IMG/VR virus record: IMGVR_UViG_3300021475_000410
Span: 1 to 32,812 of that record
Length of the DNA stretch: 32,812 nt
Origin: a virus
Strand: one strand, 5' to 3'
Numbering within the stretch: position 1 is the stretch's first letter; the number at the start of each line of letters is the position of its first letter. The position numbers and the translations under genes were made by a program. Below the pieces are notes generated by a model, which saw nothing but the letters and a program-made list of their open reading frames with translations, searched no databases and was not told where the DNA came from. Positions 13,191 to 20,647 of this stretch are shown one piece after another.

Positions 13191-15083
13191 TCACTCAACC
13201 TCTGGTGGTTTCCACTCCTGCATCTCGCCATAGTTACGGCCCATCTTCACTTCGGCAGCGAGAGGGAGGGTCGGACACCATGCCTCGTTGCGGCGCATCT
13301 CCTCCAACGCAATGCTTGCGAGAGGCAGCGCCTGCTCGTCAGGCACGCAGTGAACGTTCTCGTCGTGGACGTTGAGCAGCACCCGTGCGTCGATCCCTAG
13401 CTCCCGTGCGCGAGCCTCGGTGCGCAGCCCGGCCTCCACCACATGCTGCCGGTCGAGCGCCTGCACCACGTTCTCTAAGAGCTTGGCTCCGTACAGCTTG
13501 CGCTTGAACTGCGCCTGCTGATACCAATAGTCGTTGTCCTCCAGCCGCAGGTTATCGTAGAACAGCCGCAAGCCGCTCGGCAAAATGATAGTTGTGCCTT
13601 CGACATGGCACGGCCCCACACCCCAGCCATCGCCGTAGCCGCTGACAATGGCGTGGATCAAATTGCCCAAGTCCTGCCAGCAGCGCCAGATGGCGACGTA
13701 GGTCGAGCGATACGTCTGCACCCACGTCTGGCAATCCTCCAGTGTGATCTCGATATCGATCTTCTGCTCGCGCGCATCGTTGGTGATGGTGCGATACAAC
13801 TTCATCGCACTCATGCCGAACCCAAGGCCCAAAATGCAGGTCTTGCCGACGAACCGCTGTTTCTTACTCACGTGGGTAATCGGAGTAGAGTAGATGATGC
13901 TGGCGAACGCCTTGTAGGTATCCTCGCCCAATCGGAACGTCTCTAACAAGTCTTCCTGCCCAGCGATCCACGCCACAATGCGCGCCTCGATCTGCGCCGC
14001 GTCCACAGCGACGATGGTATAGCCGGGCGGCGCGAGGATCGCCTTGCGTATCTCCTTGCTCTTGCGTGCCGACAAGTTTTGTAGGTTCAGCAACCAATCA
14101 CCCGAATATCTGTGGGTGTGCGCGCCGCCATACTTGAGCGGCACCGGCAGGAGAGGTTGTTTAAGGAAACTGTTGGTGCATAGCCCAATGTTAATCAGGC
14201 GTGTGGAACGCGTCTCTTCGATGGTTGACTTGATCCCTAAGCGTGCTGCGACAAGCGCTTGCACCTCTATGTCCGGGTGCTCCAACAGGTCGGTGAACGC
14301 GAGGTCGGTCTTAGCGAACGCGAAGGTCGGCTTGCCGGTGGCGGGCGATATCTTGGTAGGTGGGTCCACGCCCCGGACTATGAGCATCTCGGCGAACTTG
14401 AAGTTGCTCATTAGCGCGCCGGGATCGGTCAGCGTCACTCGCGAGAGTAAGTATTTCTTCCGCTCCCGCACGTCGCGGCGGTAGTCATCCAGCACCACCA
14501 TGTCCACGTTGAACACGGGCTGGGTGGCCATGCGGATCACCCGATCCATCACGTACGCCTCTTGTGCCGGAAAGTCTTTCCTAAGTTTAAAGAATATCTC
14601 GCGGCACCCTTCCACGTCGTTAAGGGCATAGCCGGTGAAGCCCATCATCAAGCCGGGGTCAGCCTCCAAGTCCTTCCAGTGCTTGCCCTGCATCTGGAGG
14701 ATGAAGTCGGTCTTCTCGGGCAGACCTAAGAACTTCAGCACGTTCTTGAGGGATAATCTACCATTGGGGATGCTGTGCCAGATCGTCGCCCGCGCCATGC
14801 TGAGCGTGCAGAACAGGACAGCAGGATGGATGTGGTAGTGGTAAGCGAGGATGCAGGCGTCGAACAAAGCGTTGTGCGAGATGAAAGCGTACGGTTGCTT
14901 GATGCTGCGCAGGTAGGGAGCCACCTCGTCCTTCGGCAGGAGGAAGGGAGCTTCATGCTCGACCGCAATGGCGCAGCACAACGTCTCCCACCTCGCATTG
15001 AGGATGTACTCCACAGGCGAGAGGAACTTCAACGAGTAGGTCTTGTCATAATACGTTTCAAAGTCGCCAAAGATGCGCAGCAT
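13191..15083 (-). CDS. Family A DNA polymerase with 3'-5' exonuclease
   Basis: A 630-residue replicative polymerase. The N-terminal DnaQ-like exonuclease shows FGDFETYY (residues 5-12, D-x-E), SHNALFDACIL near 70 and YALNDVEGC near 152. The polymerase domain has motif A VAVDAAQIEARIVAW near 355, motif B KTCILGLGFGMSA near 410 and motif C NVHDENVH near 575. There is no 5'-3' exonuclease domain, as expected for compact phage enzymes. AGGAG in the palindrome at 15085-15100 is 6 nt before the ATG. Two more palindromes lie in the coding region (ITHVSKK and LLSRVT). Confidence 0.95.
   Translation of the reverse strand: MLRIFGDFETYYDKTYSLKFLSPVEYILNARWETLCCAIAVEHEAPFLLPKDEVAPYLRSIKQPYAFISHNALFDACILAYHYHIHPAVLFCTLSMARATIWHSIPNGRLSLKNVLKFLGLPEKTDFILQMQGKHWKDLEADPGLMMGFTGYALNDVEGCREIFFKLRKDFPAQEAYVMDRVIRMATQPVFNVDMVVLDDYRRDVRERKKYLLSRVTLTDPGALMSNFKFAEMLIVRGVDPPTKISPATGKPTFAFAKTDLAFTDLLEHPDIEVQALVAARLGIKSTIEETRSTRLINIGLCTNSFLKQPLLPVPLKYGGAHTHRYSGDWLLNLQNLSARKSKEIRKAILAPPGYTIVAVDAAQIEARIVAWIAGQEDLLETFRLGEDTYKAFASIIYSTPITHVSKKQRFVGKTCILGLGFGMSAMKLYRTITNDAREQKIDIEITLEDCQTWVQTYRSTYVAIWRCWQDLGNLIHAIVSGYGDGWGVGPCHVEGTTIILPSGLRLFYDNLRLEDNDYWYQQAQFKRKLYGAKLLENVVQALDRQHVVEAGLRTEARARELGIDARVLLNVHDENVHCVPDEQALPLASIALEEMRRNEAWCPTLPLAAEVKMGRNYGEMQEWKPPEVE
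13864..13879. repeat. 16-bp palindrome, intragenic
   Basis: TTACTCACGTGGGTAA; encodes ITHVSK in the DNA polymerase. Confidence 0.8.
14435..14450. repeat. 16-bp palindrome, intragenic
   Basis: TCACTCGCGAGAGTAA; encodes LLSRVT in the DNA polymerase. Confidence 0.75.
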
Positions 15084-15084
15084 C

Positions 15085-15100
15085 TTACTCTCCTGAGTTA
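15085..15100 (-). repeat. 16-bp palindrome, stop plus ribosome-site cassette
   Basis: Minus-strand TAACTCAGGAGAGTAA. Stops 15098-15388 and starts the DNA polymerase. Confidence 0.9.
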
Positions 15101-15388
15101 GTGCTTGGTCGGCCCCTTGGCGACGGACGGCTCGCCAGTCGATCCATTGATCACCTCGACGCCGATCTCTACACCCTCAAGCTCGGCGGTTGTCCGCACC
15201 ACGTTGGCGAGGTACTGCGCCTTACCTTCGTTATCCAGCTTAGCCATGATGATGGCGCTGATCTTCACGGCGGCATGCACCATATCGTTGAACGCCTTCT
15301 GGCTATACTTGTTCTTACCGTACTTGAGCCGGTGCGCATGGACGAACGCGCACGAAGGGCAAGTTTCGTGGTGCTTACGTTTTTTCAT
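15098..15388 (-). CDS. Small hypothetical protein with CxxC
   Basis: A 96-residue protein beginning MKKRKHHETCPSCAFVHAH, a basic stretch with one CxxC, then a helical middle (VHAAVKISAIIMAKL) and an acidic/beta end (ELEGVEIGVEVINGS). The start overlaps the previous stop by ATGA. Its TAA is the first codon of the palindrome serving the polymerase gene. Function unknown. Confidence 0.7.
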   Translation of the reverse strand: MKKRKHHETCPSCAFVHAHRLKYGKNKYSQKAFNDMVHAAVKISAIIMAKLDNEGKAQYLANVVRTTAELEGVEIGVEVINGSTGEPSVAKGPTKH

Positions 15389-15558
15389 TTCATGCTCCGC
15401 AGGTTCGCCAGCGTGTGCTGATGGTAGTCCTCAAGCCTCTCCATGCCGTAGGTCATCCCAGCCTTGTAACCTTTGACGTAGCCCACATGGTAGGCGACGT
15501 AGCCACAGACGAACAGCACCGCGCCGAAAAGGAAATACAGGGGCTGAAAGAACTCCAT
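15385..15558 (-). CDS. 57-residue single-span membrane protein
   Basis: A 57-residue frame fitted exactly between two genes: its ATG shares an A with the upstream TGA (TGATG) and its TGA overlaps the next ATG (ATGA). The N-terminal half is hydrophobic (FFQPLYFLFGAVLFVCGYVAY), a probable membrane anchor; the C-terminal half is charged and helical (MERLEDYHQHTLANLRSM). It could be an inner-membrane anchor for host takeover, but no family is recognised. Confidence 0.7.
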   Translation of the reverse strand: MEFFQPLYFLFGAVLFVCGYVAYHVGYVKGYKAGMTYGMERLEDYHQHTLANLRSMK

Positions 15559-15815
15559 CATCGCTTATCCTTCAGGATGTCGTCGTTCACATACTGCACA
15601 AGCTTCAACCGTTGCGCGATCTGCCCAGCCGCAAACTCCCACTTGTGCCGGTCCCAGAAACCACGGCAGCAAGCATCCTTGGAGTGATGGCACACACGAA
15701 AACCTGAGAAGCCGCCATAGTGGTCGCGGATGCGCGCTTCTAACGCTTCGATGTTCAGCGGACTGTCGTCGCGGTAAATGCAGGTGGCGCATGCCTTACG
15801 TTGAACCTTGAACAT
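15558..15815 (-). CDS. Cys-rich conserved phage protein
   Basis: An 85-residue protein from the ATG at 15815 (GGAAG 7 nt upstream). It contains ACATCIYRDDSPLN, then GFRVCHHSKDACCRGFWDRHK and GQIAQRLKLVQYV. I recognise this arrangement (CxxC, later CHHS and CCRGFWxRHK) from uncharacterised proteins in alphaproteobacterial phages. The Cys/His set could bind zinc or a cluster. Biochemical role unknown. Confidence 0.75.
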   Translation of the reverse strand: MFKVQRKACATCIYRDDSPLNIEALEARIRDHYGGFSGFRVCHHSKDACCRGFWDRHKWEFAAGQIAQRLKLVQYVNDDILKDKR

Positions 15816-15999
15816 CCAGCTTCTTCCATACAATAATTTCCACGTAACCGCTGCGCTCCCATACAGCATCGCGGTAGCCCATCGGCTCAATACAGAAGCG
15901 CCAGCTTTGGTCAGTCTCGACAACAAACGTCTTGACCTCTACTTTGGGCCAGCCTCGGCAATGGCGCTCGGGGGCAAGTAACGGTCGGTCAGTCTCCAC
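15796..15999 (-). CDS. Small hypothetical protein, start uncertain
   Basis: A 67-residue frame from a GTG at 15999, overlapping the preceding gene by 61 bp. The conserved-looking part begins after that gene's stop (VEVKTFVVETDQSWRFCIEP, then YVEIIVWKKLDVQ). No ATG, GTG or TTG lies at the expected position after the stop, so the true start is unclear; initiation inside the upstream gene is most likely. Beta-rich, function unknown. Confidence 0.5.
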   Translation of the reverse strand: METDRPLLAPERHCRGWPKVEVKTFVVETDQSWRFCIEPMGYRDAVWERSGYVEIIVWKKLDVQGST

Positions 16000-16424
16000 G
16001 TGCCGTCCCCCATGCGTTCTACGACGCCCTTCACCTCTAGCTTCTGCAACCGCGAACCGACTGAGTTTGCGGAGAAGCCGCCCTTCTTAACCAACGGCCT
16101 AAGATCAATCGCGCTCCGCGCCATGCCATGCGCCAGCGCTTCCATTATGATCCGGTTAATCCCCCTCGTCAAGTCCATCGGTATCGGTGGTTCGCGCTTG
16201 TATTGCTTGTTCTTGTAGTAGGTCTTGCCTGTTTGCTTGCTCACAAACGTCTCAGACTTCGGTGCATCCAAGTGCCTGACCAACTGCTGCGCCAGCACGC
16301 GGGTGGGTTGCGGCGTAGGTGGTGCCACTTCTTCTACCGTCACATGATCCAACGGCAGGAGTTTAGCCATCATGGCGAACAGCACTTCAGCCTCACCGAC
16401 AAAGCCGATCTTGTACTTGGGCAT
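15939..16424 (-). CDS. Winged-helix-like protein
   Basis: A 161-residue protein. The C-terminal half reads as a winged helix: RGINRIIMEALAHG, DLRPLVKKGGFSANSVGSRLQKLEVKG (helix-turn-helix), VVERMGDGTWRLT (wing). The N-terminal part has a short hydrophobic stretch and a Lys/Tyr-rich linker (KTYYKNKQYKRE). It is a candidate DNA-binding regulator. It sits directly after the HTH gene and is translated from AGGAG in the palindrome at 16427-16442. Confidence 0.65.
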   Translation of the reverse strand: MPKYKIGFVGEAEVLFAMMAKLLPLDHVTVEEVAPPTPQPTRVLAQQLVRHLDAPKSETFVSKQTGKTYYKNKQYKREPPIPMDLTRGINRIIMEALAHGMARSAIDLRPLVKKGGFSANSVGSRLQKLEVKGVVERMGDGTWRLTDRYLPPSAIAEAGPK

Positions 16425-16426
16425 GC

Positions 16427-16442
16427 TTACTCTCCTGAGTTA
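16427..16442 (-). repeat. 16-bp palindrome, stop plus ribosome-site cassette
   Basis: Minus-strand TAACTCAGGAGAGTAA. Stops the HTH gene and starts 15939-16424. Confidence 0.9.
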
Positions 16443-16772
16443 CTTCGCTCTCCGCTTGTACTTGCTCATCTGCACCACATGCCGAACAGAGGTCTTGATC
16501 GGCAGGGGCATCGGCGGCACGAACTTAACCGCCTCACCATTCGGCACGAACCCAAGCTTGTAGCCCAGCGCCCTCGCAACCGCGTTGATAGTTGCAGCCT
16601 GTGGCTTCTTGGTCTTGCCGCCAAACCAATTGTAAAGCGTCATCTGAGTGACACCGGAATGCTCTTCGATCCACTTGTAGCTAGCGCCGCTCGCACTAAC
16701 GACGCCCCTGATTTCGTCAATGATCGGGTCTTTATCGACAAAGCTATAGCTCTTGTAAGTGAAGCCTGCCAT
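16440..16772 (-). CDS. XRE-like helix-turn-helix protein
   Basis: A 110-residue protein. The start at ATG 16772 overlaps the previous stop (TAATG), with GGAG 7 nt upstream. Residues about 31-72 form a Cro/C1-type HTH: SYKWIEEHSGVTQMTLYNW, then KPQAATINAVARALG. The C-terminus is basic (MSKYKRRAK). It is a plausible repressor or Cro-like switch and one of three phage-encoded candidates for binding the dispersed palindrome. A longer reading of the frame would run into the preceding gene without a better ribosome site. Confidence 0.75.
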   Translation of the reverse strand: MAGFTYKSYSFVDKDPIIDEIRGVVSASGASYKWIEEHSGVTQMTLYNWFGGKTKKPQAATINAVARALGYKLGFVPNGEAVKFVPPMPLPIKTSVRHVVQMSKYKRRAK

Positions 16773-17605
16773 TACCTTACTCCAAAGAGTTTGCGCCGCC
16801 GCTTGCCGGTCATATCGCTGTCGTCTGTCCACGTGATCGCCACCTTCTCCTCAAACCAATCGGAGATGCACTCTCCAATATGCTCGTCCAACCATGCCGG
16901 GGCTAGGTTGGTCGCCCGGTTGATGCTCAGCGGGGCGCGCTCGATACTCGTTGCCGCCGCTTCCAGCATCCGATATTGTCCGAACAGGCGTTTGCCGGAT
17001 TGGCACACCCGGTTCAACTCGATGCTCAGGCGCGGAAAGCTCTTGGGCGGCATACGCCTCTGGATCGCTCGCACCTCGCGCTCGATCTGCTCGCGCTCCT
17101 GCTTGCGCCTGATGCCGACATCCAGCAACTCAAGGTCAAAGTTCAGCATGATCTCGCGCAGCCACGGGAACAGGAACCCCAGCACATGTGGGTCAGGCAC
17201 TGCGCCCTTAAATTTCTCCCATGTCTGGGTTAGCATCTCCCATTCGCGCGCGACGTTAATCGACATTGTTAGCGCTTGCCCCAGCGCACTCTCGTGAGTA
17301 ACATCGAGGTCGTACTTCGGTAATAGAAGAACGGGATACTTTTCAGTCGGGTCCAGCCGCAACGACACCAACAGTTTAATTTCAAACGGTGGATATGGCG
17401 TATGGATGCCTAAGTTAATGCGGCGGTTGAGCGACGATGGCGGCAGGTACTTGCCTGCCTCTTTGAACGCCGCCACTACATGCGGCTCACCCACCAAGTT
17501 CTCATAAATTTCGTCGGTCGATAGGGCAACCGGCATGTGACGAAGAACGAAGTCTGCGGCCTCGCTCAGTTTCTTGTCGATGAAGGCAATCAGGGCGGCA
17601 TGCAT
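16772..17605 (-). CDS. Hypothetical protein
   Basis: A 277-residue protein, mostly helical, with a charged segment (GIRRKQEREQIEREVRAIQRR) that may form a coiled coil, and LGFLFPWLREIMLNFDLELL. The ATG follows the palindrome at 17607-17622, whose AGAG serves as a weak Shine-Dalgarno. Another palindrome lies inside the gene (DVTHESA). It couples to the HTH gene by TAATG. No domain recognised. Confidence 0.7.
   Translation of the reverse strand: MHAALIAFIDKKLSEAADFVLRHMPVALSTDEIYENLVGEPHVVAAFKEAGKYLPPSSLNRRINLGIHTPYPPFEIKLLVSLRLDPTEKYPVLLLPKYDLDVTHESALGQALTMSINVAREWEMLTQTWEKFKGAVPDPHVLGFLFPWLREIMLNFDLELLDVGIRRKQEREQIEREVRAIQRRMPPKSFPRLSIELNRVCQSGKRLFGQYRMLEAAATSIERAPLSINRATNLAPAWLDEHIGECISDWFEEKVAITWTDDSDMTGKRRRKLFGVR
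16777..16792 (-). repeat. Weak copy of the palindrome, junction
   Basis: Minus-strand AAACTCTTTGGAGTAA; GGAG is the ribosome site of the HTH gene. The left arm is degenerate. Confidence 0.55.
17286..17301. repeat. 16-bp palindrome, intragenic
   Basis: GCACTCTCGTGAGTAA; encodes DVTHESA in 16772-17605. Confidence 0.75.
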
Positions 17606-17606
17606 G

Positions 17607-17622
17607 TTACTCTCTTGGGTTA
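17607..17622 (-). repeat. 16-bp palindrome, junction copy
   Basis: Minus-strand TAACCCAAGAGAGTAA, just before the ATG of 16772-17605. Confidence 0.85.
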
Positions 17623-17801
17623 GGGGTGAACAAGTATAAAGACGACGGTTTACGTAGTTTCACGGGGTTATGGATACCCACCTGCCAAAGACCCGAACCA
17701 CGTCTTGAAGGCTCCACGATTGTCCCACCTTGAGCGGCGTGGGATCGCTACCTAGCCGGGTGCCGTCGCTCCCGCTGCCGACCAGAGTTCCTTGGCAGGA
17801 G
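17623..17801 (-). other. Non-coding leader with possible structured RNA
   Basis: There is no credible reading frame in this 179-bp gap between the 54-residue gene and 16772-17605. CCTGCCAA (17681-17688) can pair with TTGGCAGG (17792-17799), enclosing about 100 nt. Inside that span, TCCCAC (17723-17728) and GTGGGA (17739-17744) form a further stem. This could be a cis-acting RNA or a small RNA. No known RNA family is recognised. Confidence 0.3.
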
Positions 17802-17966
17802 CTACGAATTTAAAATGGCTAGGACCGCAGCAAAGTCTTCGGCTTCCATAGCCTCCTTAATAACGTCCGCGATCTCTTCGATAGTCAGATGACTCAACGC
17901 TTCCATTGCAACCTCTTTAGTTTGTTCTGTCGTCAGCGGACCAAAATCAACAATCTTACGTGGCAT
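17802..17966 (-). CDS. 54-residue acidic microprotein
   Basis: An ATG at 17966 with AGGAG 7 nt upstream, supplied by the palindrome at 17968-17983, opens a 54-codon frame ending at a TAG (17804-17802). The product is acidic and helical (TTEQTKEVAMEALSHLTIEE, ADVIKEAMEAEDFAAVLAIL). The strong ribosome site and the stop of the previous gene in the same motif support it as real. Function unknown. Confidence 0.75.
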   Translation of the reverse strand: MPRKIVDFGPLTTEQTKEVAMEALSHLTIEEIADVIKEAMEAEDFAAVLAILNS

Positions 17967-17967
17967 C

Positions 17968-17983
17968 TTACTCTCCTGAGTTA
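17968..17983 (-). repeat. 16-bp palindrome, stop plus ribosome-site cassette
   Basis: Minus-strand TAACTCAGGAGAGTAA. Stops 17981-18184 and starts the 54-residue gene at 17966. Confidence 0.9.
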
Positions 17984-18184
17984 GTCGTCGGTAAACGCAT
18001 CCATGCGCGCACAGTGAAGGTCGTCTTCAAGGCGCTTGATCCGCACCTCAAGGTCGCGCGCCGTTGGCGTCATGCCCTTGATCATCTTGACGCCATGCTC
18101 GATCTTGATCGCTTCGGTGCGCATAGTCTGATCGTGTTTACCACGCAACGCCTTAAGCGCTTCGATCTTTTGTTCTAGCGTCAT
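17981..18184 (-). CDS. Small coiled-coil protein
   Basis: A 67-residue protein from the ATG at 18184, overlapping the previous TGA (ATGA), with GGAGG upstream. The sequence is heptad-rich and highly charged (LEQKIEALKALRGKHDQTM, ARDLEVRIKRLEDDLHCAR), so it is probably a coiled coil. Its TAA lies in the palindrome at 17968. Function unknown. Confidence 0.7.
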   Translation of the reverse strand: MTLEQKIEALKALRGKHDQTMRTEAIKIEHGVKMIKGMTPTARDLEVRIKRLEDDLHCARMDAFTDD

Positions 18185-18963
18185 GGCTCCCTCCGATCCG
18201 ACCACAGGGGACGCGGCAGCAGCACTGTGTCGCCTAGCCTCTTGCCGGGTTCACCCACCTCCAGTATCGGTTGCTGGTTGTCGCCCATCATCTCACTTGC
18301 CAGCCATGTGTTCACGCGAACGTGAGCAGAGACGACGTAGGTCACTTCTCTAGCGACCATCAGCGCGCCAGCAAAGCATCCCGGCCCAGCCTTGATGTAG
18401 TGGATATCGTTCATCCGCTCTACCGGCAGGGCCAACAGGTTTATGTGCGCCTCACGGATGATCGCTTCGGGAGTGAGAAACTGGCTGCGCTCCACCGCCC
18501 GCCCAAGCGCGTGGTCTGGCACCTCCAGCGTCCACAACCCATCGGCCAACTCGCAACGATGCGTGCCAGCAACGATGTAATTCACGCACACGCAGTCCTG
18601 CGCCAACGAGGCGCGCTCGGTGTCGGTCACGTTGTCGCTAGCTTGGACGAACACGGAGTTGCGCGGCTTAAGGTATGACCAGATCGCCAACGCCTTGTTC
18701 CTCTCCAGAGTAACACCCTCCAGAAACGCCGCCTTGCCCCATCCGGCATGCAGCTTATCGAACGCCTTGCGGCGGGTCGAGGTCGAGCCGCGCACCATGT
18801 CGGCCACGATCTGTATCCGGTCTGGCTTACGGAACACCCGTTCAAACGCGTCGTAGTGCTCGCCCAACCTTCGTTTCCAGTGCCGTAGTTTGCCGCGCGT
18901 TTCCGCATCGCCATACGTGATAGTTGTCTTTGCAGGCCAAGATTTCATCGGTTGGTCGTCCAT
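18181..18963 (-). CDS. Hypothetical protein
   Basis: A 260-residue protein. I chose the ATG at 18963 (MDDQPMKSWPAKTTI), which has AAGGAG 8 nt upstream; a longer frame to 19026 exists without such a site. The N-terminal half is basic and helical. The central part has VPDHALGRAVERSQFL and EAIIREAHINLLALP, which look like a small helical domain with a conserved His/Arg. Two Cys lie in QDCVCVNY. No family or enzyme motif can be assigned. Confidence 0.7.
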   Translation of the reverse strand: MDDQPMKSWPAKTTITYGDAETRGKLRHWKRRLGEHYDAFERVFRKPDRIQIVADMVRGSTSTRRKAFDKLHAGWGKAAFLEGVTLERNKALAIWSYLKPRNSVFVQASDNVTDTERASLAQDCVCVNYIVAGTHRCELADGLWTLEVPDHALGRAVERSQFLTPEAIIREAHINLLALPVERMNDIHYIKAGPGCFAGALMVAREVTYVVSAHVRVNTWLASEMMGDNQQPILEVGEPGKRLGDTVLLPRPLWSDRREP

Positions 18964-19045
18964 GACTCTTACTCCTTTGACAACCATGTAGATAGCAACG
19001 AACTGGTGTCGGACATGACCCGTCATCCCAACACGGCGGCTTCAC
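18842..19045 (-). CDS. Possible Cys-rich small protein overlapping 18181-18963
   Basis: A GTG at 19045 stands exactly 6 nt after AGGAG of the palindrome at 19047-19062, the same spacing as the neighbouring accepted starts. It opens a 67-codon frame beginning VKPPCWDDGSCPTPVRCYLH, with four Cys in a knuckle-like spacing. The last 40 codons overlap the next gene in another frame, so the gene may be truncated or read only in part. Without this frame, a strong ribosome site would serve nothing. Confidence 0.45.
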   Translation of the reverse strand: MKPPCWDDGSCPTPVRCYLHGCQRSKSHGRPTDEILACKDNYHVWRCGNARQTTALETKVGRALRRV

Positions 19046-19046
19046 C

Positions 19047-19062
19047 TTACTCTCCTGAGTTA
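19047..19062 (-). repeat. 16-bp palindrome, stop plus ribosome-site cassette
   Basis: Minus-strand TAACTCAGGAGAGTAA. Stops 19060-19224; its AGGAG faces the GTG at 19045. Confidence 0.9.
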
Positions 19063-19224
19063 GCTGAGATGACAAGCAAGCACGCCGACCGTAGTCGGTA
19101 GCTTATTGCAATTGTAATCGCTGTCCCAGTGTATCCACATGAACAGGAAAGCGACTGTAGCTAGGATACCGACAACAACCGTCTTAGTGTTATCCTCTAC
19201 GAACGAGACAATGATATCCTTCAC
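19060..19224 (-). CDS. 54-residue single-span membrane protein
   Basis: A GTG at 19224, 6 nt after AGGAG of the palindrome at 19226-19241, opens a 54-codon frame. Residues about 16-32 are hydrophobic (VVVGILATVAFLFMWI), with a short charged N-terminus and a C-terminal tail containing two Cys (YNCNKL, LACHLS). Its TAA is in the next palindrome. It belongs to the transcription unit of the VWA protein. Function unknown. Confidence 0.7.
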   Translation of the reverse strand: MKDIIVSFVEDNTKTVVVGILATVAFLFMWIHWDSDYNCNKLPTTVGVLACHLS

Positions 19225-19225
19225 C

Positions 19226-19241
19226 TTACTCTCCTGAGTTA
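19226..19241 (-). repeat. 16-bp palindrome, stop plus ribosome-site cassette
   Basis: Minus-strand TAACTCAGGAGAGTAA. Writes NSGE-stop of the VWA gene and starts the GTG at 19224. Confidence 0.9.
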
Positions 19242-20629
19242 CCGACTTGCGGCGGGATGCGAACGATCTCACCCCACGGCGCGGGTGCATCGGTGGTCGC
19301 TCCCCACAGCACCGGGTACTTCGGGGACGTGCTGGGGAAGTCGCCATACAGATCGGTGAGATACACCAGCAGGTCGGGCGTCAGCCCCTCCTTCTCCACC
19401 CGCTTGAACGGCTCAAGGAAACTGGTGCCGCCGCCGCGCTTGAGCTTGCACTGGTAGAGATCGCTCACCCCATCCATCTCAGTCCACTCTTGGATATCGG
19501 TATCGCACTGGACAAACACGAGGTTCCTCGGCTTGGCTTGCTCCAGCAGCGCCGTCGTCTCAGCCATGAACACGGCGAACGTGTTCTCGTCAATCGATCC
19601 AGAAGTATCCACCACGATGACGATCAGGTTGCACCCAAACGATGTCCGCCCCGGTGCGCCAATGCCGCGATAGATCAGTTGCGGCTCCAGCCGATCCCAT
19701 GTGTACCTGTCGTTGCCGATCTTGCGGCTCACCGCCAGCCGATACAGATCGCGCCAGTCTGCCTTGGGTTGCAAGCGTTTCACAAAGAGCCGCTCAAGGT
19801 TGGCGGGCAATCTGCCCTGAAGCTTGGCGCTCTCCATCGCCGCGTTGACTGTCGTATCCCACTCGGCTTGCGAGCGCTCGCTCATCGCCTTGTTGGGCTT
19901 CTTGCCGGAACCGTCGCCCGGCTTTAAGACTTTGTCGAACGCTTTACCGCTGCCCTCGCCTTGTGTTGTGCCAGCCTTGGTGGTGCGCTTGCACGCATCG
20001 TCCACTGGCTTACCGCCGCCCGGTTGATCGCTCTCTTGCTCACCTCGCTTGTCACCGGGCTTGCGGCCTCGGCTCTTGTTGATTTTGTACAGCAGCCGGT
20101 AAGCGTCGAGCACGCCCATGTCGCCGTTGATCAGTTGCGGCCAGTGCAGTCCGCCATCAGGCATCTTGCCGATCTTGGCCTGAACCAATTGATCGTTGAT
20201 CACGTAGTCGGCAGCGATATTAAGAAGCTCGCCGTTGGCTGGCAGGACTAACCCATCTGAGTAACGGATCTCCTCGGCCTTCTGAAGCATGTAGAACAGA
20301 CCGGCATGGCCATACATGGCGTGCGCGATCTCGTGGCAGGCGACGAACAGTCTCTCATCGAGAGTGAGCTTGAAGAACCAATCCATGTTGATGTAGAGGA
20401 ACTTATCGTCGGTGGCGGCAGTCTCCACTTGGTCGGTGAACCAAGCTTGCTCGCCGTCGCGGTCCACCATCATCGCCAACCAGATGTCGGCATAGGAGGG
20501 GACAGCCCACAGCATGCCAGCCTTGGTTTCGGCCCATAGCTGATTGCGGATGGCGTCGAGGCTCAGCTTCTTCCACTTGCCGCTGTCGCCAGCGACCGGC
20601 GATTTGATGTCGGTTTGAACGAGGGGCAT
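19226..20629 (-). CDS. Putative metallopeptidase / VWA-domain protein (DUF2201-like)
   Basis: A 467-residue protein with two parts. The N-terminal region has a zincin-type HExxH (ACHEIAHAMYGH near residue 97). A Lys/Gly-rich linker follows (about 195-255). The C-terminal VWA-like domain carries the MIDAS motif VVDTSGSI near 337 and LVYLTDLYGD. This architecture belongs to VWA partners of MoxR ATPases. Its MoxR-like gene (21218-22333) lies just upstream, with two small genes between, so the two probably form a chaperone or remodelling pair acting on a phage or host complex. The last residues NSGE and stop come from the palindrome at 19226. Confidence 0.85.
   Translation of the reverse strand: MPLVQTDIKSPVAGDSGKWKKLSLDAIRNQLWAETKAGMLWAVPSYADIWLAMMVDRDGEQAWFTDQVETAATDDKFLYINMDWFFKLTLDERLFVACHEIAHAMYGHAGLFYMLQKAEEIRYSDGLVLPANGELLNIAADYVINDQLVQAKIGKMPDGGLHWPQLINGDMGVLDAYRLLYKINKSRGRKPGDKRGEQESDQPGGGKPVDDACKRTTKAGTTQGEGSGKAFDKVLKPGDGSGKKPNKAMSERSQAEWDTTVNAAMESAKLQGRLPANLERLFVKRLQPKADWRDLYRLAVSRKIGNDRYTWDRLEPQLIYRGIGAPGRTSFGCNLIVIVVDTSGSIDENTFAVFMAETTALLEQAKPRNLVFVQCDTDIQEWTEMDGVSDLYQCKLKRGGGTSFLEPFKRVEKEGLTPDLLVYLTDLYGDFPSTSPKYPVLWGATTDAPAPWGEIVRIPPQVGNSGE
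20249..20264. repeat. 16-bp palindrome, intragenic
   Basis: TAACCCATCTGAGTAA; encodes RYSDGLV in the VWA gene. Confidence 0.7.
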
Positions 20630-20631
20630 TG

Positions 20632-20647
20632 TTACTCTCTTGGGTTA
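20632..20647 (-). repeat. 16-bp palindrome, junction copy
   Basis: Minus-strand TAACCCAAGAGAGTAA. TAA stops 20645-20848; precedes the VWA gene start. Confidence 0.85.

Noticed and set aside
16128-17297. Plus-strand frame of 389 codons opposite the HTH region
   Set aside because: It crosses three coupled minus-strand genes and their ribosome sites.
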